64,000 nt of DNA from Pezicula radicicola (Eukaryota > Ascomycota > Leotiomycetes > Helotiales > Dermateaceae), in contig PDUO01000005.1 of NCBI GenBank assembly GCA_003008705.1, positions 127,997 through 191,996 on the forward strand, read 5' to 3'. Numbering within the stretch: position 1 is the first letter of the stretch; each line of letters begins with the position of its first letter. A program made the position numbers and the translations under genes. Shown in pieces: positions 1-10,524 of the stretch. Below the pieces are notes generated by a model. It was not told the DNA's origin and did not search any database. It was given only the letters and a program-made list of their open reading frames with translations.

Positions 1-131
1 CCGCGTCTCGGTCCCCTGAATTTAGCGCGAATATCACAGGCGCGGCCCCCCCAGCGCCCAGCGCCCCCAGTTAGCACGACGTCAACAATCTGGTGAAGAC
101 ACGATCCCCTCCACCTGGGCATGTAGTTACC

Positions 132-821
132 ATGTCGAAAAAGCCTCCCAAGGGCGAGTACATTGAAACTGTATGATCTATTCCTACTACTAATCATGCA
201 TTTGCTGACAACAAACATCTAAAGGACACCGGCAACAAAGTCAGTCGCAAATGTCAAATCGTTGGCAGCACCAACATCATTCTAGGCGGAAAGACAATCA
301 TCCAGGCCGAAGTCATTATCAGAGGTGATCTGTTGAGGACTATTGCCAGCAGCAGCTCGAGGAGTGGCTCGGGTGGGGGTCAGAGCAATGTAGCTGTCGC
401 TATTGGCAGGTATTGCTTCTTCAGTACCGGGTGCGCATTGCGGCCCCCTGGAAAGCTATTCCAAGGGTTCGTCCGTCTATTACGCTTCCTCCTTGTTGCT
501 GTAGCTAACCATTTAAATAGACAGTTCTCGCACTATCCTCTTAAAATTGGCGATCATGTTTATGTCGGCCCTGGATCGGTCGTTGAAGCCGCGCTCATTG
601 GGAACCACGTTCACGTAGGGCAAGGGTGCGTAATTGGCAAGTTCGCGATCATCAAGGACTTTGTCAGAATATTGGATGGAACAGTTGTCCCACAAAACAT
701 GGTCATTCCGAGTTTTAGTGTTGTTGGAGGACGGCCGGGGAGAGTCGTGGGCGAGGTACCGGAGGGAGGCCAGGAGGCGTTTGATTTGAGGGATATGTAT
801 AGGGGAATTAGCAACTCATGA
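132..821 (+). CDS. DCTN5: Dynactin subunit p25 (DCTN5 / RO-12 type)
   Basis: Subunit of the pointed-end complex of dynactin, which helps dynein bind cargo such as early endosomes in hyphae (established for the family). Exons 132-170, 225-466 and 521-821 give 193 residues, the normal length. The start ATG at 132 opens 'MSKKPPKGEYIET' and the first intron (GTATGA...AAAG) joins it to 'DTGNKVSRKCQIVG'. The body shows left-handed beta-helix hexapeptide turns such as 'IGDHVYVGPGSVV' and 'IGNHVHVGQGCVIG', and the C-terminus reads 'VVPQNMVIPSFSVVGGRPG'. The second intron is 54 nt, a multiple of three without a stop, so the frame stays open if it is retained; homology ('KLFQG' joined to 'QFSHYPLKIGDHV') supports removing it. 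Neurospora ro-12 is the likely orthologue. Confidence 0.9.
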
Positions 822-1578
822 GGGAATACGCTGGCAGGAAGGGGATGAAGAACGTATTGGGCCTTCATTTGGAAAGGCTGGCCAACATGGGTGGGGATTT
901 CTCGCCCTCGATGGGCCCATGTTACGGAAGATAATGGGGAAACATGAATGATGATTGATACCCAATTCACTTACAGAAGTTAAACTCACTACAAGACCAA
1001 GTAAACCACTGCTGAATACTAGATGAGTGCCGAATTCCTGCCAACACTAGAACTGTTTAGGAAAGAGTATGAAAAATTGCGTTGGAGAATGACCTTCATG
1101 ACTTGGACGGCTAGGAAAGGCCAATATGCTCTCTGAATCTTATCTGCTCACCACGTCTCATCATGCCCTCAGCAAAGTACCATTCCATATCAACAAATCA
1201 TTTAACCGAGTTCAAATTCAAACAGTCAGTTCTTCTAATATCAAGCATCAAAGTCATGTCTGAATCAAATCCGCCTAGCAATAATATTTCAACCCATTAT
1301 TCATTCTAGAGCCGTGGATCCGGCAACTTTTTTCAACACGCTGCGTTTTACTCTTGGCACCGTAGACTGCCATCAGGAATATGCACTGAATCCAGCAAAA
1401 CCTCGGATATGCGATCGGCTTAGGATACATATCTTGTATCCTCAAACCTAGAAGTCATGCAGAAAGATCTACGCCAAAGTATAATATGAGGGGTATACCA
1501 TGCCAAAATTCTGTGACCCGAACAATCCCATGCCCGGAACGCCTTATAGATTAATGCCCGTTGCCTTTCTACTTTTTT
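822..1578. other. Spacer between convergent genes
   Basis: This 757-bp stretch lies between the 3' ends of the p25 and SGF29 genes and probably holds both 3' UTRs. I see no coding frame with family resemblance and no repeat. Confidence 0.6.
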
Positions 1579-2678
1579 CTACTTTTTTCCATCCTTTGTA
1601 ACTCGGTAGTCCAACACAAATCGGCGCTCCACCAATCGTTGCGTATCCGCCTCATCGTCTTCAAACAGTAGCTCGACCTTATCCCCTTTCATCGCCTTGA
1701 CTTCTGCTCTGTAAAAGCAAGAACTTCCCGGATAAAGCCCAAGCACTTCCCTACCCACCTCAAAATCTGGTAGCTGGGTACCAACACGAGGTACTGGAAC
1801 CATAGAGGATGCAGAGGATCGGTAGGTGAGAGAGACTTCTCCTTCCGAGGGATATGGGTCCTTGACGTCGTAGCGGCGTGATTTTCCTTCGCCAATGACC
1901 TTAGTGACAATGCCTTGGATCCAATCCGTAGCATCTTGTCCAGGCTGCTGTTTCGGCTTGAAAGCGACCTCATCATTGACTGCAAATGTGATCTTGGTCT
2001 TACTATTGTTACTTCCAGTTTCACTGCGGTCTTCTTTCTCGGGGATCTCAACAACAGGAATGGTTGATGGAGGTTGACTGCTGACTCTATTACCACTACC
2101 GCCGAGTTTCCGTGGTGCGGGTGACGCCATTGGCGAATCGGCGCTTCCATCCAACTCCATTGCAGAGCTCGCTACTGACTGACGTGAGCTGGGGTTGCGA
2201 CCCATAGCCATTGATGATTCTTCTTCATCGCTTTTCTTCAATGCCGTCAGAATGCCAATCTTGTCAGCAAGTGACTGGCCATGGCCCTCTTTGACAGCAT
2301 CAGCTTCCTCAGCTAGCCTTACACCCCGACGATAGAGCTCCTCAAGTTGGACCAGGTCTGCTAAACTAGGCACTGTTTGTTGTCAGATAGTGTCATTTAG
2401 GAGATGAGGGGGGCTGATGAGGGTCTAGCAAGAGAAAGAAAGAAAGAAAGTTTGATGGTTGTAAACACTGAAAACGAAAACGGCTTACCAGTTGGTTCCT
2501 TGTCCTTGATCTCTCTCTCTTTATCAATAATCTGTTGGCTCACTTCTGCCGCAAGAGCTTCATACTGCGAGATCTTTCTGTAGTCCTCCTGAATGGCATT
2601 CCACAAGCTCATAGTTTCCGTATCGTGACCGCCTGTTCTCTGTCCGCCCCGTGGTCCCCGGTTTCGTTGAGACGCCAT
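1579..2678 (-). CDS. SGF29: SAGA-associated factor 29 (SGF29), tandem Tudor protein
   Basis: Subunit of the SAGA histone acetyltransferase module that reads H3K4me2/3 (family knowledge). Exons complement(2489-2678) and complement(1579-2372) give 327 residues. The intron has a GTAAGC donor and CAG acceptor and makes the junction 'DKEPT-VPSLADLVQ'. The N-terminal ~60 residues are a charged helical segment ('YRKISQYEALAAEVSQQI'), followed by a Ser-rich linker. From about residue 190 there is the double Tudor domain: 'FAVNDEVAFKP', 'YDVKDPYPSEGEVSLTYR', 'GREVLGLYPGSSCFYRAEV', 'KVELLFEDDEAD', ending 'RRFVLDYR'. The aromatic residues expected for methyl-lysine binding are present. It is transcribed away from the mannose-6-phosphate isomerase gene. 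Confidence 0.92.
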
Positions 2679-3264
2679 AGTATCGCCTAAACCTAGACTT
2701 GCTTAGATGGGCATAAAACCGACTGGTCTTCTGGCTAGGCACTGGTTTTAAGCCTAATTATTCGACTCTGGACATTTGCGGCAGTTGAAGATTGCTCACT
2801 TTCAGAGGGGATTCTAAGGGCGTGTTGTTGTGGTCTCCTCTCTCTGGTGGAAAATCCTCTACTGGACAGTCTAAAGAGCACGTGATACTGTCTACGACGT
2901 GTTCACTTTCTGCCCTAGTTGTACCAGTTGACCCAATAATAATAATGATAATATAAAATGCCAATGGTTAGGAGTGAGGGGAGTTGCATATGCCATTCCG
3001 GTGCCATCTCGCCATCTACTTGTAGATCTGGGGAAGTCATCGGATCGGCCGCTAGTGTGAAATATATACCCGGCATTAGCCCGAGATTTAAACAAACCAG
3101 CGACGAGAGACCACTTATTACACCACTCAAACTTACACGTCTTGAACGTGTCTAGAACGTGTTTTTCTCCGTCCTAAACCTCCATTTCCCACACAACTCA
3201 ATCGCTTGTGTCAACCCAACTACCTGCCTATACTACACAACTCGAACCCCTCCATCCCGCCACG
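2679..3264. promoter_or_regulatory. Divergent promoter, SGF29 / PMI40
   Basis: This 586-bp region separates two genes read away from each other and must carry both promoters. A TATA-like 'aatatata' is seen near 3060, about 200 bp upstream of the PMI40 ATG. No other element is assigned. Confidence 0.5.
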
Positions 3265-4677
3265 ATGCAAGTGCCATTGATCAGACTTCAATGTGGGGTT
3301 AATAGCTATGACTGGGGCAAGGTGGGAAAGGAATCTGCGGCGGCCAAATTTGCTGCTGCAACTGCAGATGACTTTTCCATTCAGGAAGACAAGCCCTATG
3401 CTGAGGTGCATCCATATCTGCAGTTATGAATTTCAAGAATAGTCGCTCACTCTTCGTAGCTATGGATGGGCACACATCCCTCCAACCCCTCCAAAGACGT
3501 CACAACAAAGAGAACCCTCCTAGATCTGGTTGAGGACGACCAGGCCCTGCTATCGAAAGACATCTGCGATAGATTTGGACAGAAGCTCCCATTCCTTTTC
3601 AAGGTGCTGTCAATTGGCAAGGCTCTCAGCATCCAGGCACATCCAAACAAGAAGTTGGCAGAACAGTTACACCAGACCGACAGCAAAAACTACCCAGATG
3701 ACAACCACAAGCCAGAGATGACGATTGCCATTACTCCCTTCGATGGCTTCTGTGGCTTCAGACCGCTAAACGAGATATCATATTTCCTGTCTACAGTACC
3801 TTCGCTGAAGAAGCTGGTGGGGGAGTCCGAGGCAGAAGAATATATATCAGCAGTCAAAGGACAGGAGACATCAGACAAAAGCGAGGATGAGGATAAGAAC
3901 AAGAAGGCATTGCGAAAAGCCTTCACTGCACTGATGAACGCGAAGAAGGAAAATATCGAGTCGGCAAGCAAAGAGCTGGTCGCAGCGGCAGAGTCAGAAG
4001 GGGAGAACTTTGCTGGGGGTGGTGGACCCTCGAATGACGGAAAAGAACTGTCGGACCTGATCATAAGACTTGACAAGCAGTTTCCAGCAGACATTGGGCT
4101 CTTTGTTTCATTCTTCCTGAATTATGTCAAGCTCGAAGTGGGAGAGGCTATGTTCTTGAAGGCCGATGATATTCACGCGTATCTGAGCGGAGACATCATC
4201 GAGTGTATGGCTGCGTCAGACAACGTCGTTCGTGCAGGATTCACACCAAAATTCAAGGATATCAAAACCTTGACATCGATGTTGACATACTCCTATGCTC
4301 CAATTTCGGAGCAGAAGATGGACCCCGTCGACTATCCATATGTAGCCCTAAATGCCACCGCTTACTCTTCTGGGTCATCGGCCATCCTGTATGATCCCCC
4401 CATTGACGAATTTAGTGTCGTCAAGACGGATCTCAAGAAGAAGCGAGCAAAGGCTACGTTCGACGGCATTGCTGGACCGAGTATCTTTATCTGCACGACT
4501 GGAACTGGGAAGATTAGTGTTGGTCCCAAGGTTGAGGAAGTGAAGCCTGGATATGTCTACTTTGTTGGGGCAACGGCTGAAGTTGTGCTTGAGAGTGAGG
4601 ATGAGGATTTTACAACCTTCAAGGCATTCTGCGAGTTAGAAGGCAAAGAAGGAGCTGGCGAGAAGGAGAAGTTATAA
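3265..4677 (+). CDS. PMI40: Mannose-6-phosphate isomerase (type I)
   Basis: Zinc enzyme interconverting fructose-6-phosphate and mannose-6-phosphate, the entry to GDP-mannose for glycosylation and cell-wall mannan (family knowledge). Exons 3265-3405 and 3460-4677 encode 452 residues. The 54-nt intron joins 'KPYAE' to '[13 protein letters not shown]', matching the family exactly. Visible motifs are the N-terminal '[14 protein letters not shown]', '[15 protein letters not shown]' (Gln and His zinc ligands), '[19 protein letters not shown]' (Glu ligand) and '[20 protein letters not shown]' with the second His. The C-terminal beta-sandwich includes '[15 protein letters not shown]'. An upstream in-frame GTG at 3208 exists, but the ATG at 3265 gives the family N-terminus. 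Confidence 0.95.
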
Positions 4678-5385
4678 GCAAGAGTTGCGAAAGAACTTGT
4701 CATGCCACCTAATGATACATATTTAACGACACAGCGTCAACCATGCGCCAGCGGAAGTAGTCGTATGCATAATGATGCAGCAGGATGGTACCTTACAGTG
4801 GTATCAACGAAATCATCTGTGATTGACCTGAAGGTGCTTTGCAGCTCTGCTAGACAAGGTAAGTAGGGATATACGGTACCTTACTCCAGCTACACATCAG
4901 CCCATGGCAACTCACGCCGCGTCCAAAATGTATCCGTGAGAGGACGGCGAACCTGCTTCTTCTACGCTTCTTCTACGGCAAGGAAGATTATCAGACATAG
5001 CTTTTTAACTGACGAGCCCCTCCCCGGTATCCTTCCTCCAGTGAGCACACGATCAATAGCTTCAAAGAACCATCTTTATCGCTTTATCTCTCGATATCTC
5101 GCCTGTGACTAACACCAATCAACAGCTTCTTGGGGTGGTGTCGGAATTTCCCGCTGTTCGTGGCTTAGCGTGGAATCCCTTATCGCCAGACTGACCTCGA
5201 AGCCGTAACATCACTGGGACCTTATCAAGCCCCCCAAGCCAGGGTCTAGAGCCCTGCAATCACAGAAGACCTGGTTGACGACGGCTTGCATAAGAACTCG
5301 GCCATGCCGATTAAACTATTTTGACTTCCAAGCTCTGCTGCTTTCTATCTTTTCTTGTTCTTTTTGACCTTGTAGATCCATCACC
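4678..5385. other. Spacer and promoter of the permease gene
   Basis: This 708-bp stretch holds the PMI40 3' UTR and the upstream region of the permease. Just before the ATG at 5386 the sequence is pyrimidine-rich (many TTCT runs) and ends 'catcaccATGG', a good fungal start context. Nothing else is recognised. Confidence 0.5.
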
Positions 5386-7184
5386 ATGGCTCCAGGTGTA
5401 GATGTCGAGACGGCCATCGAGAGGAGGACCACGAGAGCCTCGAATGCGAATGAGGAGATATTGGTGCATGATGCCGAACAACTAGAGGGCTTTGGTTACA
5501 AGCAGGAATTGCGACGTGATTGGGGTCTGATGCACAATTTTGGAATTTCTTTCTCAATCATTGTACGTAGCGGAACCTCAATCTCAATGGAAGCTCGCTA
5601 ATAAGCTACAAGTCAGTCATCACTGGTATCACGACGCTTTTCGAATACGGTCTTCTAACCGGTGGTCCCGGTGGTATGTCTTTGCGCAAAGATAGTTCTT
5701 CAAGGTACTGATCGAGAATAGTCATGTCTGTTGGTTGGATAGTGGTCTCTGTCTTCACATTTATCGTCGCACTCGGTATGGCCGAGATTGTGTCTGCAAT
5801 CCCGACAAGTGGTGGTCCGTACTTTTGGGCTGCAATGTTGGCACCACAGAAGCATTCAGCCTTTGCATCCTGGATTACTGGCTGGTTCAATCTCCTAGGC
5901 CAGGTCGCCGTTACCACCGGAATCAGCTTTGGTCTCGCGGGCTTGATCTCGACGACAGCAACAGTGAAGTCCAGCTATGAACCAACAGCTGCTAAGACGG
6001 TTGGCATATACGCTGCGGTTCTCGTATCACATGGAATTGTCAACACATTTGGTGTGCATGTTCTGAGATATCTAAACAACACATCCATCGCGTTGCACTC
6101 GCTTGGTGTTACTGCCATCGCTATTGCCGTCCTCGCTAAGGCCCCAACTCACCAGAGTGCGAAGTTTGTCTTTGCAACCTTCTATGATGGCACTGGTGAT
6201 CCAGGATGGAGCGTGCGAGCATCACCAGCCTATGTTGCAGTCTGTGGTGTTCTCATGAGTCAATACACAATCACTGGTTTCGACGCTTCGGCTCATCTTT
6301 CCGAAGAGACAAGAAAGGCAGCATGGAGTGCTCCACTTGGAGTTATCTCATCTGTTGGTTTCTCTGCTCTCTTCGGTTTCTTCGTCCTGCTGTCTTTTCT
6401 TTTCTCTATCCAAAACTTTGAAGATACCGTAGGCCTGGTCAACTACCAACAGCCCGTACTTGCAATATTCGTTGATATCTTTGGCGAAGATGGGGCCGTG
6501 GTACTCATGTGTCTTGTCATGATCTGTGTCTGGCACTGCGGTCTTTTCTCAATGACCTCCAATAGCAGAATGATGTTTGCATTTAGCCGTGACAGAGGAA
6601 TCGTACGTTTCCCTATGCCAGCTTACTCTTCAAAACTGATCAAGCTATAGCCCTCCTGGTTCAACCACGTCGACCTAAAATTCCGTTCTCCAATTCGTGC
6701 CATCTGGCTCGCCGCTTTCCTCGCCTTTTGCCTTTCCCTCCCTTCCCTTGGCTCCTCTGTTGCTTTCTCAGCCGCAACCTCCATCGCTACAATTGGTCTC
6801 TATATCTCTTACGGTATTCCCATTCTTATCGGCCTCATCTACCATCGCGAGTTCACAGCACGCAAGGGTCCCTTCAACCTTGGTATCTTCTCTCGACCCA
6901 TCGCCTTTATTGGAGTTGGTTGGATTATCTTCCTAACTGTTGTCTTCTGCCTACCTACCGCTAATCCAGTTACGAGTCAAACACTTAACTATACTGTTGT
7001 TGCGGTGGGTATCATTGCTGTTTTTGCTGGTGGTTCTTGGGTTGTGTGGGCACATAGATGGTTCGTGGGACCTATCAAGGAGATTGCTGCTGAGCAGGCT
7101 GGCGTTGATATTAGTGATCCTGCAGCTGTTCAGGAAGCTGAGAAGGCAGGAAAGTTGAAGGATTTTGAAGGCGGTTCTTCCTAA
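5386..7184 (+). CDS. Amino-acid / GABA-type permease (APC superfamily)
   Basis: Plasma-membrane proton-coupled uptake of an amino acid or GABA is expected from the family. The substrate cannot be read from sequence. Four exons, 5386-5562, 5613-5673, 5722-6602 and 6651-7184, give 550 residues and about 12 membrane segments. Landmarks in order: cytosolic N-terminus with 'LEGFGYKQELRRDWGLMHNF', TM1 'SIISVITGITTLFEYGLLTG', 'GGPGVMSVGWIVVSVFTFI', 'AEIVSAIPTSGGPYFWAAML', 'SQYTITGFDASAHLSEETRK', 'MMFAFSRDRGI' joined by the last intron to 'PSWFNHVDLKFRSPIRAIWL', and a soluble tail. All three introns have GTACGT or GTATGT donors. The 'GFDAsAHLsEET' motif is typical of the fungal GABA/choline/amino-acid permease subgroup. 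Confidence 0.88.
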
Positions 7185-8599
7185 AGTTATTGCTGGCGGT
7201 TGAGTGGTAGGCGTTTAATAGGAAAGTGTTAATAAGGAACTTGGTGGTCGCTTGCTTAGCCTTATTGTTTATCGCTGGATGTAGAGAGAGAGAGAGGGTT
7301 TAGATACCCAGCATCGCTTATTCGAGCGAGTTTTTAGATTGATAAATTGTAATTTGTATGATGTATCACGAAGTCCTCTTCTAAACTCGTTGAGCCTGCA
7401 TATTACAGACCAGACCTTTACCTAATAGCCATGTCATAAAATATTCTTAGCTTTGATACGCAAGGAACATAGGATAAATAAATACTGCTCTTTTCTCTCG
7501 AGTTAATACCACTTTCCTCGCTCGTTGCTTACTTCAGAAGTACCTACCTGCTACTTGAAATTGGAAGTCATTACTTACAATATTTAAAAATATATGCTTT
7601 ACTTACAGTATTTCATTTAATTATACTATAATATCTAATTATCAAAAATATATCAATATACCAAAACCAAGAAAGTTACCTACCTAGGTACCCAATTCAA
7701 GTAACCCACCTAATTTCAACCACCCCCTAACAAAAGTAACCAACCGCAGTAAACTACGAACTTGACATTTTATCATAGTAGAGACCATACCGTCCAGAAT
7801 CACAATTCGATTTATATAATATAACACTCTGTACATCTTATCTAGTTTACTTTACGTTATAGATAGCTGTTTTTTCTTTTTCTTGGTCCTCGTTCGTTTT
7901 GTAAGTGGATTTTAGTATGGGGTGTTAATGAAGAGTTTGGGGTAAAAGTAGAGTATATGTTCTTGCGTAGAATTGTTGTTTTACTGTTTTGCTAGATGCT
8001 TAGATGCATAGTGTTGCCAAGTTGATGGGAAGATGGTTGGGGGAAGATGGTAATTATGTGTGGTAAGCGAAGAGAGTTGTCACTTGATGGATGGTCCATA
8101 ATAAATATTGCGGTACAAGGCCAATGTTCGGCTGGAAAGCACTTGCATTAAGAGCGAGTGATGATGAGAAATGCGGTTTAGACTTCCTTGCAGAGAGAAG
8201 AAAGGGTCACGAGTTAGCTATGCTGTGCTAAAAGGAACGGTAACAAGGATCACAAGAAAATGAACGCTTTCTCCGGCTTGAAAATGAGGTTTTACTCCTC
8301 TATATCATTGGTATCATATCCATATGCTAATGCACGTTATCATTGAGCCCTTCACCAGGTTAATTAATGATCCAAAAGTGCCATCCACCCAAGATTATTG
8401 AATAGTCTACCTCCCATTTTATCCCACAAATGCATAGCCTCATGTCGTAATACAACTGCGCTTGCTTTGAGAAGTGCAGGTCCTTCTTTCGGGCATCCGT
8501 TTTCATTCCTTAACTCCTGGTCAGATGCACATATCCGTTTGAAAGGTCCTCCAGAAAAGATCGCTCTTTTACATGCTGGGGAGTACCGTAGGTCTCTCA
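7185..8599. other. AT-rich spacer between convergent genes
   Basis: No gene is seen in 1.4 kb. A short GA run sits at about 7284-7297. From about 7540 to 7880 the sequence is strongly AT-rich with short 'tacctacctaggtaccc' motifs, which recur loosely in other spacers of this window. It may be decayed repeat, but no terminal repeats were found. Confidence 0.5.
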
Positions 8600-9848
8600 T
8601 CAAGATCCGTTCATCTCTAACATGTGGCCCATTTTCTCAATCTAGATACTTGTTAGCAGACCTTTCGAGAATTTTGAAAGTAGAAGGCAAACATACCTTT
8701 GTCTTCAAATACCCACCAACCTCCTCGCTCCTTATACCACCCACACCCCTCCAGGCAAGAGGGATCATAGCCACCCTCTCTTTCACCACAATCTCCCTCT
8801 CAGGGCCCTCGACAGCGCGCACCTTATCCGGATTATTCGTAAGCAGCCTAATATCCTGCTGTCCTAAATCTACCAACATCGCCGTCGCAAGCCCATAGCT
8901 CCTCGCATCGGCCGGATGTCTGAGCAGTAGATTCGCTTCCACAGTATCACTACCCAGATCCTGTAGATTATAAGCCTTTAATTTCTCCCCAAGTCCAATT
9001 CCCCGCCCTTCTTGCCGCAGGTAGATTATGATGCCGCCGTTTGATCCGGGAAGAGACATAAGACGTGCTGCTTCATCGAGCTGTTCCCCACAATCGCACC
9101 TCGCTGACCATACCGTCTCACCAGTGTAGCACTCAGAATGAATCCTCACCAGCGGCGGCCCGGGTTTCTCCTCCTCAGTCTTCGCTTCCGCATCCTCTTG
9201 CAACCTGCTTGTTGTCCGTCCAGGAAACAAACGCCCCGTATAAGCTCCTCTAATCAATCTATCCATCTCCGTCTCTCCGGGCCGTGGCGCATCCAAACTG
9301 CGACTGCGGATAGAATTTCCAAAGACGATGGCGAGATGCTCCTTCGTATCCTCGTTGTTCTGATATAAATGTAGGAACATCTCCGTACCGGTTGTGGTTG
9401 GTATACGAGCTCGCACAACGCAATTGACATCGGGAAGTTTTTTGAGAAGCTTAGGCTTTTTGGATCCGCAACCACCTGTCGAAGTAGTACTGTCCACTGG
9501 AACGGATCGCGGAGGTTTGTTTATAGAGGGAGTGCTTGCGCCGGGTGTACTGGGTGGTGTAAAGGCTGGTGAGACCAGGCCGGGCAATTCCTGTTCACGG
9601 TCTTGTTCTTGTTCTGACGATTCGGAGGACTCATTGTTGGGACTTTCTTGCGGCTGTTGCTGGGCTTTGGAAGGGGTGAAGTGGAAGGGTTGAGGTATGC
9701 TTGAGCCATTGTAGGGCTGTAAACCGTTCAGATCTAGTTCGGATATGGTGCGCGAGACGGGGATCGGTCGTGGGGAGTAGAAGGGAGGAAGGGTTGTCTG
9801 CTCGTCGCGCCACTCGTCATCCTGATCGGGGATATGAATTTCGGGCAT
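8600..9848 (-). CDS. RIB1: GTP cyclohydrolase II
   Basis: First committed step of riboflavin synthesis: opens GTP to 2,5-diamino-6-ribosylamino-pyrimidinone phosphate, formate and pyrophosphate. Exons complement(8697-9848) and complement(8600-8641) give 397 residues. The small last exon of 42 nt restores the family end, '[19 protein letters not shown]'; reading through the GTATGT donor would replace it with an unrelated tail. The first ~140 residues are Pro/Ser/Gln-rich and probably disordered. The catalytic part has '[20 protein letters not shown]' (zinc Cys at C-x10-C-x-C), '[20 protein letters not shown]' and '[12 protein letters not shown]'. No 3,4-dihydroxybutanone phosphate synthase domain is attached, as usual in fungi. 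Confidence 0.95.
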
Positions 9849-10524
9849 TGTCTACTTGGGAGGAGGACGAGAGTGAGGATATAAAGTCAATGGCATGGGG
9901 TTGTTCAGTATCATAGAAGGTAAAAGTTTGGTATTGTATAATAAGAATAATTTAAAGGTTGGTTCAGGTCAAGTCAGCAGCAAGTGGGCAAGTGAAGGGT
10001 GAAGGGGTGGAGGGTGGAGGAAACCCAAGGAAACCAACCCCACCGCGGGCGGGTCCAGCGGCACTCCGCTCCGAAGAAAAGAAAGGAATGCCGAGGTCGG
10101 CTTGACAGAATCATCTTTGGTAAGCACGCATCATTTGCTTTGCAATCGCCAAGTACATCATTGTAATTCACAGTAATTCTGACAGTAGCTTATATATATA
10201 TATATATATATTTATATCGTCTTTAAGAACCACTCCCTCAATCCGACTATAACGCGAAGTCTGAAGAACTAGCACTTCATCAATCTAAATATATGTAGCC
10301 TTCCTACCTACCTTAGGCTAGGTACTTTCGTACTGTACCTAATGGAATGCTTCACAGCTTTGTGCTCGCTAATGAAGTTCTTGCCCCGTTTGTCCTCAAC
10401 TGCCTTAGCATCCTAACCGAACTGTGATGTTGGAACTACTACAACAGCATTAGCGCCACAATAGTATACATGGTCGTACTGTAACAACACCAGCTTCAAG
10501 CATCTTCTCGCCCTTCTTTTAGGG
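9849..10524. promoter_or_regulatory. Divergent promoter, RIB1 / HET gene
   Basis: This 676-bp region lies between genes read away from each other. It contains a TA-dinucleotide tract at 10191-10210. No defined operator was recognised. Confidence 0.45.
10191..10210. repeat. (TA)10 microsatellite
   Basis: Twenty bases of perfect alternating TA, followed by an interrupted AT extension. It lies about 315 bp upstream of the HET-domain gene. Confidence 0.9.

Noticed and set aside
7540..7880. Second MITE in AT-rich spacer
   Set aside because: Short 'tacctacctaggtaccc' words recur, but no terminal inverted repeat with a flanking duplication could be found.
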